The position numbers and the translations under genes are program-made. From NCBI GenBank assembly GCA_012274445.1, contig JAAROD010000015.1, positions 1,302,001 through 1,366,000 on the forward strand: DNA of 64,000 nt, in the 5' to 3' direction. Of the stretch, positions 1 through 11,866 are shown piece after piece. A model generated the notes under the pieces. The model was not told where the DNA came from and made no database searches. It saw only the letters and a list, made by a program, of their open reading frames with translations. Source of the stretch: Sclerotiophoma versabilis. Its lineage: Eukaryota; Ascomycota; Dothideomycetes; Pleosporales; Didymellaceae. Numbering within the stretch: position 1 is the first letter of the stretch; every line of letters starts with the position of its first letter.

Positions 1-31
1 TGACAGCCCGCCCACTAACACTCCCCGCTAG

Positions 32-624
32 ACTGTGTCTCTTTCAAACCAAACTCGACATCCATTCTCGTGCAGAACCTGCGCTGCAACGGCACACACG
101 GCATCTCCGTCGGCTCGCTGGGCCAATACCCGGCGCGCGTCGATTACGTCGAGGACATACTCGTGCGCAACATCAGCATGGCCAACAGCAGCGAGGGCGC
201 ACGCATCAAAGTCTGGCCCGACGCGTACTCGGAGAAGAGCGCGTCGCTGACGGGCGGCGGCGGCCGCGGGCTCGTCAGAAACGTCACCTACGACGGCATG
301 CAGCTGGACAATGTGGATTACGGGATCACCATCACGCAGTGCTACGGGCAGGATGACGAGGAGGAGTGTTTCAAGCATCCGAGTAAGTTGAACATTACAG
401 ATGTTGTGTTCAGGAATATCCGCGGTAGGACGAATAGGGTGTTTAGTCCGATTGTGGGGCATTTGGTGTGCTCGAGTCCGCATACGTGCTCTGGCATTAT
501 CGCCGAGAATGTGGATATTAGGACTATCAACGGCAGCAATCTTGTGACATGCAGGAACGTGGATGAGAGCACGTTGGGGGGGTTGAACTGTACGGATTGG
601 AGCAAGGGGTATAATCCTGCGTGA
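32..624 (+). CDS. Exopolygalacturonase (GH28), 3' part only
   Basis: This is the C-terminal ~197 residues of a glycoside hydrolase family 28 enzyme, cut by the left edge of the window. GH28 enzymes hydrolyse polygalacturonan (pectin) outside the cell. The visible exon opens after an intron end: a CTAAC-like branch at about 14-20 and a TAG acceptor at 29-31. It continues in frame as DCVSFKPNSTSILVQNL. The GH28 motifs seen are DCVSFKP, THGISVGSLG (which holds the catalytic-site His) and RIKVWP. The gapless C-terminal region with several Asn-X-Ser/Thr sites (for example NIS, NVT, NIT) resembles exo-acting PGX enzymes more than endo-polygalacturonases; that subtype is an inference. The stop is TGA at 622-624. 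The signal peptide and the NTD motif lie outside the window. Confidence 0.93.
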
Positions 625-724
625 GCGTGGTTGCAACCAGGGGTATCGCCTATGTCTAGCTCTTCGTGGTAGCTATGAATGAATCCGAAAGATCCGCTTT
701 CACGACTTTCTCACTTCTTACTTC

Positions 725-3484
725 TTACTTCTTCACACCCCACACATCGCCTCCAAACGCAACGACCTTCCCCTCGCCTTCCATCTCCTGCAGCAGCCCG
801 CCCACTTCTTCTTCTCCAAACGGGAAGCCTCCGACAACCATCATCCGCATCATCATCAAGATCCTGCTAACCGGCATAGTACCCTGCGCCGTCAACATTC
901 CGATGATAAACGCAGCATAAACGTCCTTCTTCTCGTTCAGCAGATCCTGCTGGCTCCTTACAGCGGTGGGTTGCTGCGCGGCTTCCACAGCAGCTAATTC
1001 CGCAGCGGCAGCGGCGGCGTCCTCGTCTGCTTTAGACGTCTTGTCGGATCTGGGTAGGGACTCGATGATGGCATAAGTATCTGCACCTGTTTCGCGGAGC
1101 ACGGACTTGCCGACCCAGAAAGCGGCAGCCTGTCGGACGAGCGACTCGTCCATGTCGAGCATTTCTTCCAGCTGAGTTACGTTTCGAGATATGCCTTCGC
1201 CGGACTTTGAGAGTTTTGCGGCAATGTGTTGCTCGTCGGGCTGCGGTTGGAAGGCATGCACGACGCTGACCTGCCAGGGTGTCAGGTTTTCGAAGTCTTC
1301 CGTTCGGTCGGCGAAGGTGAGTGTTATGCTACCACTGCCCAAGGCATTCATCCAGCGCAGTTTGCGCATGCCTTTTATGCGGGAGAAATTAGTGCCATAT
1401 TGCTCTTGCAAGGCAGATATCTCGGCAGGGACGCGAAAGTCGTCATCTCGTAACAGCGGCCAGAAAAAGGAGGACAAGATTTGTGCGTTGAGCGTAGGGC
1501 CTGGGGGCGCTGCTGCAGGAGTAGAGGGTGAGAGGCGCGAATTTGCTCGAGTTGGACGACGGGGCTGTGGGGTGCGTGGGTGCCGGCCCTCTGGCGTTAA
1601 TGCATTTTTGAATTGTTGCTCGGGGGTGAAGAAGGCTTGTGTGGGTGGTGATGTGGTAATGGCGGCGCGGATGGAGGCATTGATGCGTTTGGAGTCCAGG
1701 ACGTCGCGGAGCATTACTTCGCATGCTTGGAGGTTGTTGTCGCCAAGACGCATCTTGATGAGTTCGAGGAGGCGAATCTCTTTCTCATACTCCGGGTCCT
1801 GACAACGCAGGAGGTGGTCGCCAAGAATGTTCTTGAGCTCGTTGATGAAATCATCGCGCTCCCAGAGTGTCAGCAAGAACCATATGACATCCTCTACTTT
1901 CGATTTCTTGTAGTCCGGTGAGGCGTCTTGCGGTGACGGCTGCCAGTTCATGTCATTCCAATTCAGCTCTTCGTCTACTTCTTGACCAAGGCTCGCAAGT
2001 GGCTTTGCCATTTCAGTGGCGATTTCATAAGACAGCTCACTACTGGAGGAGAACTTGCTACCAGTCTCGTCCTTCAAGTCAGTGAGCAGACTCGATATGA
2101 TGATTCTCGCAGTATCCTCGCGCTCTTTCAAATACCTGCGTATCGGTCGTGCAACCCTCTCAAGCAGCACACCCTTTGGTTCCAGCTCATGGAAGGCGCG
2201 AATAACCGAGATGTAGACATTGAGGATGTACGTTGTAGTCACGCCCGGATGTAATAACCGTCTTGAGACTTGCTGTGAAAAGCTAGAAGTGATGTGCTGT
2301 TTCGCGCCGGCAACTTTGAGATAATCCTTGATGTCCAAGATAGCGCCCAAGCTCTTGTCCCAATTGATAACAAAGTCGAACATGTTGTCGACCCGTGCGC
2401 GTCCCAGTCTGCCGAGTGCCATCTCCTGCCACGATGTGACCTCAGCTAGTAAGATGCTGCTCTGCTCGCAGCGCAAACACTCTAGGACTAACTCAACCAA
2501 CGGACAGAAACCGTCACGTATCCACAGCTTCAGTTCTGGCACCACCGACTTCCTAGAATACCAATCGACCTTCATGTAGTGGCTGTTGATGAACGAGTCG
2601 AGCAGCTTATTCATCGCATGGGCGAAGGCCCTCTGTGCGTTCTCACCGCCAAGGCCAATGCGCTGCACGCCTTGCAGAAGAGTAGTCATACGCTGCCGGA
2701 ACTCCGTTGTATCTTCTGGGGCTGAGCTGGGTTGGACGCCGTCTGATCGTGTGTATATGCGAAACAGCCTGCATCCTGCATCGTACAAGACGTAGCTCAG
2801 CGTTTTTGAGAAGCGCTGTGGAGCAATGCAGTGCGCAAACAATGCATGTATGTCTCTCCTGAACTTCCAGCTTGCGTGCTCTGCAGCATCGTCCTCGCCT
2901 TTCCTCGTCGGCCGGCTTGGCCGTTTTGAGGTACTGGCATTGCTATGCAGAAAAGGGAGTATGTGCTCGTTAAATGGCTCAAGGTACACGTTCTGTACCT
3001 GCTCTAACACTTTCTGGCTCTCATCGAGTACGTCCCAGCTCTTTCCAATCTTCACCTCGTCCTTCCACAGCTCTTCTAGTCCCGGGTGGACGTTGTTCGC
3101 AAAGTGTAGTCTGCACTCGTTTGTGTACCACTCCACCAGCCCTTCCTCCCCATTCCTCATCCCATCCTCAGCTCTGCCATCGCCGGCTAGCAAGTATAGC
3201 AGTGCATCCTCAACCTCTCTTGTGCGATGCAGTATTCGCGGTACGGCAGGTACAACCTTGTCCAAGCTTAAAAATCGCGTTGCGCAGCTCCATGCTATTG
3301 TGCGCTTGATGTTTCTGTGTGTTGTGCTGTCGTGAAGCTCGGCCTGTCGCGGGATGTATGGGCTGCCGAAGGATGCGCCTGGCGTTGTAAAGCCCAGATC
3401 TGGCGTCGCGACTGGCGTCGGTGTGGTATGCGAGAGCGAGAGGACGGGGAAGACGGAGGAGAAGACCAAGGTCTGGTGGTCCAT
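725..3484 (-). CDS. APC2: Anaphase-promoting complex subunit 2 (cullin homologue)
   Basis: A single-exon, 919-residue cullin-family protein. APC2 is the cullin scaffold of the anaphase-promoting complex, the nuclear E3 ligase that ubiquitinates securin and mitotic cyclins, and it pairs with the RING subunit APC11. A cullin-homology stretch is recognisable around residues 640-760 (LNAQILSSFFWPLL, EQYGTNFSRIKGMRKLRW, then SGSITLTFADRTEDF). The last ~60 residues form the APC2-type winged helix (DVYAAFIIGMLTAQGTMPVS ... GEGKVVAFGGDVWGVKK). A low-complexity segment rich in Pro, Arg, Thr and Ala precedes the cullin part at about residues 600-640. The start is the first ATG of the frame. Length and domain order fit the fungal family. 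Its stop lies only ~100 bp from the convergent polygalacturonase stop, so the 3' UTRs probably overlap. Confidence 0.93.
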   Translation of the reverse strand: MDHQTLVFSSVFPVLSLSHTTPTPVATPDLGFTTPGASFGSPYIPRQAELHDSTTHRNIKRTIAWSCATRFLSLDKVVPAVPRILHRTREVEDALLYLLAGDGRAEDGMRNGEEGLVEWYTNECRLHFANNVHPGLEELWKDEVKIGKSWDVLDESQKVLEQVQNVYLEPFNEHILPFLHSNASTSKRPSRPTRKGEDDAAEHASWKFRRDIHALFAHCIAPQRFSKTLSYVLYDAGCRLFRIYTRSDGVQPSSAPEDTTEFRQRMTTLLQGVQRIGLGGENAQRAFAHAMNKLLDSFINSHYMKVDWYSRKSVVPELKLWIRDGFCPLVELVLECLRCEQSSILLAEVTSWQEMALGRLGRARVDNMFDFVINWDKSLGAILDIKDYLKVAGAKQHITSSFSQQVSRRLLHPGVTTTYILNVYISVIRAFHELEPKGVLLERVARPIRRYLKEREDTARIIISSLLTDLKDETGSKFSSSSELSYEIATEMAKPLASLGQEVDEELNWNDMNWQPSPQDASPDYKKSKVEDVIWFLLTLWERDDFINELKNILGDHLLRCQDPEYEKEIRLLELIKMRLGDNNLQACEVMLRDVLDSKRINASIRAAITTSPPTQAFFTPEQQFKNALTPEGRHPRTPQPRRPTRANSRLSPSTPAAAPPGPTLNAQILSSFFWPLLRDDDFRVPAEISALQEQYGTNFSRIKGMRKLRWMNALGSGSITLTFADRTEDFENLTPWQVSVVHAFQPQPDEQHIAAKLSKSGEGISRNVTQLEEMLDMDESLVRQAAAFWVGKSVLRETGADTYAIIESLPRSDKTSKADEDAAAAAAELAAVEAAQQPTAVRSQQDLLNEKKDVYAAFIIGMLTAQGTMPVSRILMMMRMMVVGGFPFGEEEVGGLLQEMEGEGKVVAFGGDVWGVKK

Positions 3485-4025
3485 TGTGGGTTGCGGAGGT
3501 GCAGCCCAGGCTTTGAGGCTGTATTTACGCGGGTGTTCGTAGAGATAAAAGGGATTGCATGAGTGTTGTAGACTGCAGCTGTTGTGCGGTCGAGGATTGG
3601 CGGGGTATCATCGGTTCATCGTGGGGTTGTTGTCGAGGTGCACGGGAAACTGCGCTGTGTTTAGATGTTTGTTGGTCGCGGTTGCCGGTGAAGTTATCGA
3701 TACGCGAAAGCACGTGGGGCTCTTACACCTTAATACCACCGCAAGAGCGTATATGCAAAGTCAAAGTAAAGAGAGCTGGATGACGTGTAGCAATCAATGC
3801 ATAAGACTTTGCTCTATTGCTAAAGTCGTCTACTTAGAATCTAAAATTACATCGTTCACCCATGAACCGAAATAAAATGGCAACCAGACCGGATACTCCA
3901 CAGGTCAATGCCTCTCCTTGTACGCCGATTCCACGCCACCGTTGTCGCTTATTGTCCGAAAAATGCAGCATGCTTACACTCATCAACCCCCCCCCCCCCC
4001 CCCCCCCCGAAAGCCGTTTGCTCCC
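3485..4025. other. Intergenic: APC2 upstream region and F-box gene 3' end
   Basis: 541 bp between two minus-strand genes. It should hold the APC2 promoter (next to 3485) and the 3' UTR of the F-box gene (next to 4025). No coding region is supported. The only striking element is the 22-nt C homopolymer annotated separately. Confidence 0.6.
3987..4008. repeat. Poly(C)22 homopolymer
   Basis: An uninterrupted run of 22 C on the plus strand (22 G in the sense strand of the F-box gene), 17 bp beyond that gene's stop codon, so probably inside its 3' UTR. Its length may be uncertain because homopolymers are prone to sequencing and replication slippage. Confidence 0.9.
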
Positions 4026-6991
4026 TTAGGGCCTCAGCACTCCATGCCTCCTCCTAAAGGCCTCCACCCTTTCTTCGTAGAAGAGGATCTCCCGCACTCT
4101 AAGCTTCGGTCCTCTGTGCTCTTCGTGCAGAAAAGATTCATCGTCGCTGTCCTGTTCATGACCGCCATCACTTGCCTCGCTTTCCGTTTCTTCTCCGCCA
4201 TGGCCCATCGCGCCATCATCGTCGTCGTCGTCCTCGTCTTCAGTGGCTTCGCTTTCGTCATCACTGATGATTACCGGGTCGTGGCCTACATAACCATGTG
4301 CACCGGCTCCTCCCTCTCCGCTCATACTGTCGCTTCGTAAGTCGTAATTCGTTGGTCGGTTCTCCAGAATCTCAAAACACTTGTGCGTAAGTCCCATGTA
4401 GCAGAGCTCGATTTCTGGGCGAAGGTGTACGATGTCTAGAATCTGGTATGCAAGTTCGCGCGGATCAATGTTGTTACCGTGCGCGTGGTCGGCGATGAAA
4501 GGGATGTAGAGGGAACGGATATGTGGGATGAAGGGCAGGCGCTGGAGGAAGTGGTGCTGAAGTTCATGTTAGCATCAAATCCTTCGAGTCAAAAACGTAA
4601 GGATCTCAATTACCCAGTCTTTGTAGTCGATCGATACCGCCAGCTCTCTGAGACTACTCATCCTTCCGCTAGTGATAAATGTCAAGATCTCTCGATTCAT
4701 CATCCATCGTCGCCATCGCGAACTCGTAGTTGTGTGCCCATCCGGCCCCTTCTCACTACTGTCAATCATCAACTTCTTAAGACTTGCTTTATGGCGTCGC
4801 ATTGGACCGCGGTATATAGCGTCTACAGTCACGGTTGACGAGTACGAGCGGCCTTCCTGCAGAAAGAGGACTTCGAGACTGTTAGGCGCCAATGTCTCCT
4901 TGAGAAAAGAGATGAGTGACGGTGAGACTGTGTTGGTGTGGATTCGCTTGAGGTTTAGTTGATAGTCCGAGCGAAGAGTGTAGGATGCTTTGTAGGCTTT
5001 TGATGAAGATGGCGACCCGGAGTAGCTAGCACGCGGCGTGTACGTTCGGCGAAGAACTTTCCACAGCTGCTCGTGGTTGCTGCAATGTAGCAGAGTCAGC
5101 GTCGAGAGCATCGACCAGTCAAACGCTCTCCGCAGCACAGACACGGAGAGCGGTATGCGTTCGAGCTCGAGAACCTCCAGTTTCAGCTTGCCGTTTAGCA
5201 GCTCCTCTTGTGGCTCTTGTGGCTCCTCTGGCTCCTCTGGCTCCTCTGGCTCATTTGCGATGGAGGCGCGACTTCTGACGTGCGTCGAGGCTGGTGCTCT
5301 TGCTGGTGTGGCTGGTGTAGCCGGTGGGCTTACTGGCAAAGTCACTGGTTCAGCGCTAGATGGTGTGTTCTCGTTGAACAGGCTGATGCCCTCCGTGATG
5401 GTCGAATCTTCTTCCATTGGATTTCCGAAGTGATCCACATCTTGCTCAAGCTCCCTATCCTGCATCGAGAGTGACGCTATGGAAGGCAGAGGATTCGACA
5501 TTATCGGTTTGTTAGGTGACGTTCCCATGACTGTGTCCTGTGCTCCACTTGCACTCGTTTTCCGTGGGTGTTCCTCAGAGTGGCGCATGTTGTGGATCCG
5601 ACCAACGAGCACACCTAGAACACCCCCCAATCTCTTCTCGCCTATCGTGCTTGCGGCCGTCGTTGTTGCATTGTAGTCGACTTGGTGAAGCCCGTCGCCG
5701 TCCCAAACCGTCACCCAGTCCCGCTGCTGGGCATGTGGAGCGATACCAACACGAAGCTCGCGCAGCTTTTTCTGGGACCTAGCAATGAGTATGCTCATCT
5801 CGTCCAGATAGGGTAGCTCATCAATATCCAGCACGCTCAAGCTCTTCAATGCGGGAACAACCGAGAAGGTGGGGTGCTCGACGCGCTCCAGGGCTGAGAC
5901 ACTATTTGCGGGGAAGGGCGGAGGTACGATGACGGGTGGAGGGAGTGAGCCGAGGCCGCTGGGGTGGGTGGCATTTGGAGGTGCTGGGAGATTCGTATTG
6001 TTAAGCATCATGGGCGGGGCGGGTGGAGGCACAGGTGCATCGATTGTATTGTCATGCCAACGGATCCAGAGGCGCTCAAGACGGCAGTCTTCGCCATCGT
6101 TGCGGGTAGCGAGACTCGACAGCGCAAGCCACACGTCTCGCAGCACTCCGGTAGGCATGTCCCAGACAAACGTCTCGAGGTTGATCATGCGCGCAACTGC
6201 AAGAGCCACCAGTGTTCCCAGCATCTTCCCGCTCTCCTTGGTGATGACATACTCCTGCACCCATGCTTGCGGACCGTTGCCGAGGGAGAACTTCTTGGTG
6301 AACTGGCCGTAGTAGTTGCCGAATCGGCGGCGGGGAATGGGGTACGGCGTGGGGGCGTGGGTGGGCGCGGTGCGGGCGGCGTGCTCGCGGTATCGGTGGC
6401 TCTGGTGTGGGAAGCACTCGTCTCCCATGACGAGCGTGGCCAGGCCGTAGGTGAGGGCGTCGACGCCAGACCGCGGCTCCATGTGGGTGCTCTCGTCGGG
6501 CCAGACGATGTCGAAGCGCGAGTAGATGCATGGTATCGTGAGGCGGTGGAGAGCCGAGTGGCAGAGCGACAGGGACGTGAGGTCGTTCGTATGCGGCAGC
6601 TATGGGGCATCGTGGTCAGCCTCTGGTGCCATGTTGGGCGCGCAATGGCGTGTGCGGGCACGCGTGCCACGCTTACCTGGTGTATGATCTCCTTCAGGAT
6701 GTCTACGGGCAGATCCAGCAGGCGCAGCGGTGCTCGGGCAGCCTTCTCCTTCCCCTTTGGTACATGCGTTGCTGGCTCCGCTGCCGCTGCCGCTGCCGCT
6801 GCCGCTCCCGCTGATGCGCCGACAGCGTTGGCAGCGGCGAGGTGGCTCGGCCAGGCGGCGTCGGCCTCCTTGGGTGCCGCGATCGTGTGCGCATCGTCCG
6901 GGGCGAAAGAGAGCGACGGTGCAATGTCCTCTTCAGCCGTACACGGCGACGAGGTCCTGGGCGTGCCGGGGGCGGAGAGCGGAGAAGCCAT
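4026..6991 (-). CDS. F-box domain protein, three exons
   Basis: Predicted join: complement(4026..4556, 4614..6599, 6677..6991), 943 residues. Both introns (57 and 77 nt) have GT...AG ends and fall between codons. The F-box is split by intron 1: PLRLLDLPVDILKEIIHQ ends exon 1 (residues ~88-105) and LPHTNDLTSLSLCHSALHRL opens exon 2. F-box proteins bind Skp1 and bring substrates to SCF ubiquitin ligases; the substrate here is unknown. Before the F-box lie a poly-Ala run and charged low-complexity sequence. The middle has leucine-rich-repeat-like segments mixed with long disordered stretches, including an EEP/QEP repeat. The C-terminus is strongly acidic (Asp/Glu tract) and then basic, ending RRRHGVLRP. 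No closer family assignment is possible by eye. Confidence 0.85.
5212..5256. repeat. In-frame 9-nt repeat inside the F-box gene
   Basis: Tandem near-copies of a 9-base unit (ggctcctct and variants) that encode the Glu-Glu-Pro / Gln-Glu-Pro run of the F-box protein. The unit is a multiple of three, so changes in copy number would keep the frame. Confidence 0.75.
6778..6813. repeat. CCGCTG hexamer repeat encoding poly-Ala
   Basis: About six units of a six-base repeat (ccgctg, one imperfect) in exon 1 of the F-box gene. On the sense strand it encodes a run of alanines upstream of the F-box. Confidence 0.8.
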
Positions 6992-7702
6992 GTCGCTGTC
7001 GTCGGGCTAGGGTCATGTCCTGGGCGGCAGCGAGTGGAGCGCCCGCATCGGAGGAAGGGAGCCAGGCGACGTTTACCTCAACAGCAGCAGAGCTCGTGCG
7101 TTGCGTTGTGCAAAGGAGCGAAGGTGAGCGTCGTGTTGGCAGTCGTCGTCGTGACCAATGATATCCGCTTGGCCGCGGCGTTGCGCGCATTTGGTTACGA
7201 GGCCCTGGTGCAACGCCCTTTCTACAGCCGTCAGCGGACATGGATAAGGGAAGGCTCGCCGTCACCATCAGGAACAGCAAAAAGGGAGCATGGCATACAC
7301 AACTTCAATGCCCGCTCAGAGTACCTGTCTAAAGAGTTCGTGCCATCACTTCCAGGCCGTAGACCAGACCCACCACCCTGGCCCGCTCCCACGCCAAGTT
7401 GGCACACACAATAAACCATGTCCTCTTTTTCCTTGCCTGTGCCTATCAAGGACGTTGGTGTTTTGCTTTTGGTAAAGGCATGAATCACTTGCAGCAGTTG
7501 TGCGTCAACGTGTTCCTGTACGTACTGGTGTTCAATGTCAGGCATCCCATGCCACTCCACGCACCATCCCGATGCAGATCCGGGGACTCCAACGCCGACA
7601 GGGTATAGCTAACGAAACCACACATCACCACCTGTATGCGCCCACGCATCAACCTTCAACAAAAACCCAGAATGACCTTGCGCCCTACACTACTCCGCCT
7701 TT
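6992..7702. other. Intergenic: F-box promoter and SMC6 3' region
   Basis: 711 bp between two minus-strand genes. Short open frames exist on both strands but none has a recognisable protein or a convincing start, so none is called. It is expected to contain the F-box gene promoter and the SMC6 terminator. Confidence 0.5.
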
Positions 7703-10700
7703 CTACCCTTGACCGAAGCTGAGCGCCGTCTGACCACGCTCGGGATCTGTCATGCGATTAATCCTCACGTCCGAGTCCTGCTTGACGTTGTTCATGGACT
7801 GTGGTGTGATGAAAATGAACTGTCTCCCAACAGAACGTCGGGCTGCTGCGATGATCATATTCATACTCCTGTCACGGTTGACACTGTCCATGAAGACATC
7901 GAACTCGTCAAGACAGCGGATAGGCGATCCCATGGCATCCCACAGCGACAGCAGAAGACAGACCGTAGAGAACGACTTCTCACCACCTGAGAGTGTCTTA
8001 GTCTGCCTTCCATCACCTGATTTCTCCGTGCTGTCCGGCTGCACATTGATGTCCAGAGCCTGATTTCTGTGGTCGATGTGGAGATGACCGCGGAACTTCC
8101 GTTCACTGAGCAGGTAACTGAACGTGACGCGAGCGCGCACCGAGATGCCCGACCGGAACTGTTTCCATCGCACTTGCCGGTGTTGTAGAGTCTTTATGAG
8201 CTGGTTCTTGATGTTTTTGATCGTCTCATGTTCTTCCGAATACTCTTTGTGTGCAGCTATCGCCTCGTTGGCTCTTGCTAAGAGGTCCTGCTGTGACCCT
8301 CCCAGCTCCTTCTCAGCCTCTTGCCTTGTCTTTATAAGCTTGTTGCGCGTGCTGATCAAGTCTTCGAATGTCTTGCCTTCCGGTACTGCAACCCGATCAG
8401 GTGCCACTGACCTGGCATCGGCGATTCTCTCGTCCACGGTGGCCTGTTTGTTGGCTCGTTCCTCTTCCCACAGCTGTTTGTTGTCTTCAACAGCTTGGAT
8501 CGATTCCAGGGCCTTGTTCTTAGCCTTGAGCGCATCTTCTCGCTTGCCTAACATTGTTCTGACGCTTGCCTGAGCTTTGGTGAGTTTGAACTCTAGGTCT
8601 TTGACTTCCTTTTGTGCATCGTCGAGCGCTTGCTTGTTGGCCACATTTTCAGCGCCCAAATCCATCTTTTTTACGACCATGTCCTCGTACACTTCTTCAC
8701 AACGTTTCTGTTCCTCCTTGGCAGTCTTCAGCTGGTCTTCGAGCACCTCAATGGCAGCTGCATCTGGAGTCGCTTCGCTCAGTTCTGCTTCGAGGGTTTC
8801 CACCCGATCCTGAGCCGCCTGGTGCGCGCGCTGCAGCTGTTTTCCGAGTCGAGAGTGGTTTGCTTCGCGGGCTTTGCAATTGTTAACGTTCTCCAGAAGT
8901 CTCTTAGACTCCTGTCGGGCATCATGTGTTGCCTGCTCGGCGAGTTGAAGTTGCTGCTCTTCTTGTCTTCACAACAGTTAGTAGAATCAGCACAACAAAG
9001 TCGAGGAACGTACCGGATCTGAGCGTCCTTGTCAACTTGCATGCGCAGCTGCCCTCTGTATTCGTCGATTGGACTGTTGTTGATACCGCCGGCTCCTGTG
9101 TAGTTTATCACTCGGCCACGTCGCTTGTCGCTATCTGAGCGGGTGAAGCACATCTTCACATTGGTGCTTAAAGGGCCGCGTTCGGCCATGAATCGCGCGC
9201 CTTCATCGGACTTCTCGATGAGAATAGTTTGCTCGATACCTTGGTTTATAATGAACTGGTTCTTTACAAGATCGTTATCAATCTACAGTCATCAGCTCAG
9301 CTCGAGTCAGGACGAAATGCTGTGAAGTGCATACCTTGAGTGCCCTCATCCAAGTTAGTAAAGATGGATCGGGTTCGTGACGAGAGGTGTCGATGCGGTT
9401 GGTGCTTCCTATGAAGATTGGTGATTGCCTTTAAAGTCAGTTCCCGTGTCTGTAATTCGAGCCTGTATCCACTCACCAACCACATTTTCTCATCAGCTCA
9501 GCCAAGACAGTCTGGTCTGGTTTGCTGGTGACGACGAATCCATTCAATGCTGACCCGAACTGCTTCTCCAGTATGTAGCCCCAGTCTGGCTCTAACAGCT
9601 TGACGTAGCGCCCTAGAGGGCCGATCACGTTCTTTGGATCGCGAAACCTATTGTCGTTCGCGATGGCTCTGAGTAGGTTGCGCAATTTGTCAGGTTGCTG
9701 ATATGCAGTCTCCCAATCGCGGCTGTTTCCTTTTAGGTTGCGAATAGTGGCTCTGATACGGTCTTCATCATTCTTAGCGCGTCCAAGCACCTGGTCCGCG
9801 CTATCCTTCTCTTTCAATGCAGCTCTAAGTTGGTTCTGAACTTCTGGCAGACTTGCACCGTGGGTAGTGTACTTTTCCGCCTTTTGCTCACAGTCTTGTC
9901 TTGCCGCCTCAAGCTCGCGCTGCTTTTCAGCGTAGATGCCATCGTCAGCCTCGGCTTGTCGCTGCCTCAACTGCGCTATATCAGCATCGTATTGGGCAAC
10001 CTGTTTCCTCTTCATCTTGATGTCGCTTTGTGCTTTCCTCTCATCGGATTGCAGGTTAAGCATCTTTTGCTTCACGGCCTGGAACATATCATAACATTCC
10101 TGCGCTGCTTGCTGCTTTGGCTCGATTTGAGCTGTTATTTCGGTGACGTTTTCTTGTGCGCCTGTTACAGCCGCATCCGCACGTTCAAAAGCGACAGATG
10201 CCTCATTCGCCTCTGCTGTCCGTTTCTCGATGAGAGTATCCAGCTTTCTAAGCTCCGCTTCGGCCTCCGCTAGTTCTGCCTCCTCTTCTTCGACTTTTGC
10301 CCAGGCTGCTTGTTCTGCAAGCTCATGCTCTCTTTTGCGCATCTGTTCAAGACTACCGGCGCGCCTGGCCTTGGAGACTAAGGCCTCCATTTCCTTACGT
10401 TTGCTGGCAATGATTTCTTTAGTGATCTCTTCTCGACTGTTCATCAGCTCCAAAGAAGCCTCGATCTGTTGGTAGTCTCGATGGAGGGTCTCGAGTTGTG
10501 TGCCTGCCAGGAAAAACTTGTACTTGTCTTTCGGTGTAGAATGATTGAGAAACTGTCTTGCCATGTCTTGAGTTAGCACATTCATCGGATTATCGATCTG
10601 CATGGAGAATGCATCCATGATGTCTTCCAGCTCAGATTTCTTCGTGGTTACAACTCTGTCATTCTCGTCCCTCAACTTGAAGCCTGAGGTTCCGTTTGAG

Positions 10701-11324
10701 CTGAAATGTCTCTCGACTGATATTGATTTGCCGTATTCGTGCGGTTTAAAGGCCAGCGCGCCCTGATTCTTTATCCGCACACGCACGCTACTGTGGGTCT
10801 CCCCTTCTTTGATCAAACTCTTGAGGTTCTGCGCACGGTTGGTAGCTGTTGCCTTGCCACCAAGACAAATTTGAAGAGCGGTGAGGACTGCACTCTTTCC
10901 ACTGCCGTTGTGGCCAATGATGAAATTGATCAGAGGCCCCAGTGTGATAACTAGATTAACGTGGCACATGAAGTTGACGCATCGAATCTCTTCAATAATG
11001 CCGCATTCAGCAGGGACGTTCTGTTGATTTCTTGTGGTCCCAAAATCCTTCTGAACCTGCTGTGTTGCATGGATCATCAGATCGCTCTCGCGCGCGTTGT
11101 CTCGCTCGTCGTCGTCGCTGGCGTTCGAACCTTCTTCGCTTTGGGATCGCTCATTATCATCTGGTAAAGACTGTCGTGGCCGTTTATTCTAAAGTCGTGA
11201 GCTACCTGTACGGATGCACTACTCTTGATGACATACGTACGCGACCATCGTGTCCGACTCCACCCACTGCATCTATACTGTTGGTGAGAGCGCGAGGCCG
11301 CTTCGCAGACATGACCGCGGCCAT
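7703..11324 (-). CDS. SMC6: Structural maintenance of chromosomes protein 6
   Basis: Predicted join: complement(7703..8966, 9014..9282, 9335..9428, 9477..11188, 11241..11324), 1140 residues; the four introns are 47-52 nt. SMC6 pairs with SMC5 in the nuclear SMC5/6 complex for recombination repair and replication-fork stability. The short first exon (MAAVMSAKRPR...) leads into an acidic N-terminus. The Walker A motif GHNGSGKS is at residues ~120-127, followed by MDAFSMQIDNPMNVLTQDMA and a long coiled coil. The hinge lies across exons 2-4 (FIGSTNRIDTSRHEPDPSLL, then YTGAGGINNSPIDEYRG). A second coiled coil follows, then the ABC signature LSGGEKSFSTVCLLLSLWDA and Walker B CLDEFDVFMD. A second in-frame ATG at 11312 is an alternative start. 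Internal intron boundaries restore the conserved hinge sequence, which supports the model. Confidence 0.95.
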
Positions 11325-11866
11325 GTTGAAAGGCGCGAATCCTGAACGTTGATGCAGCCCAACGCCGTACTTATTGAGGAGTGCGGGTGAAGTAGACCAG
11401 ACGCGTTGATGGCGCCCAAAAAAATACGCTAGTCTGAGGTCCAGGGTTAAAGCAACCGACGCCTGCGCAGTACCCTGCAACTCTGCTTGAAGGTCAGGTA
11501 TACGCTTCAATACAGCATGTTGAGCTTATGTATTACTTAACACACTTTTGTAGTTATTGCAATTGTTTGAGTAAGACATGACTATCGAACCAAAGACAAA
11601 GACGTCATTGGCGCGTATTCACGTGACTCATGAACGCGTTCAGCCCTACGTTGAGGAAGGGCAGCAGTGCCCAATCTGAATACTGATTTCTCTTTCCTTT
11701 CATATACTATAAATCTACATGTAGTCTAAATGGTGGCTCGGTCTCCTGGGTATAGAATTGAACGATAGTAGCATTGAGCTGATTTCCTGCCTAGATAGAT
11801 ATGCAAAATGTTCTACAGAAAGCGGCCCGCTATGCAAATTAGAATCAAATGGCACTATGGCTTGAA
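11325..11866. other. Intergenic: SMC6 promoter and SKT5 3' region
   Basis: 542 bp between minus-strand genes with moderately AT-rich stretches. No coding region is supported. It should hold the SMC6 promoter and the SKT5 3' UTR. Confidence 0.5.

Noticed and set aside
1191..1802. 203-codon plus-strand ORF antisense to APC2
   Set aside because: No domain, and it lies inside a well-supported conserved gene on the other strand.
5964..7010. 348-codon plus-strand ORF
   Set aside because: It lies antisense to the F-box gene and runs through its intron 1. The sequence is low-complexity Arg/Ala/Gly with no domain, a shadow of GC-rich coding DNA.
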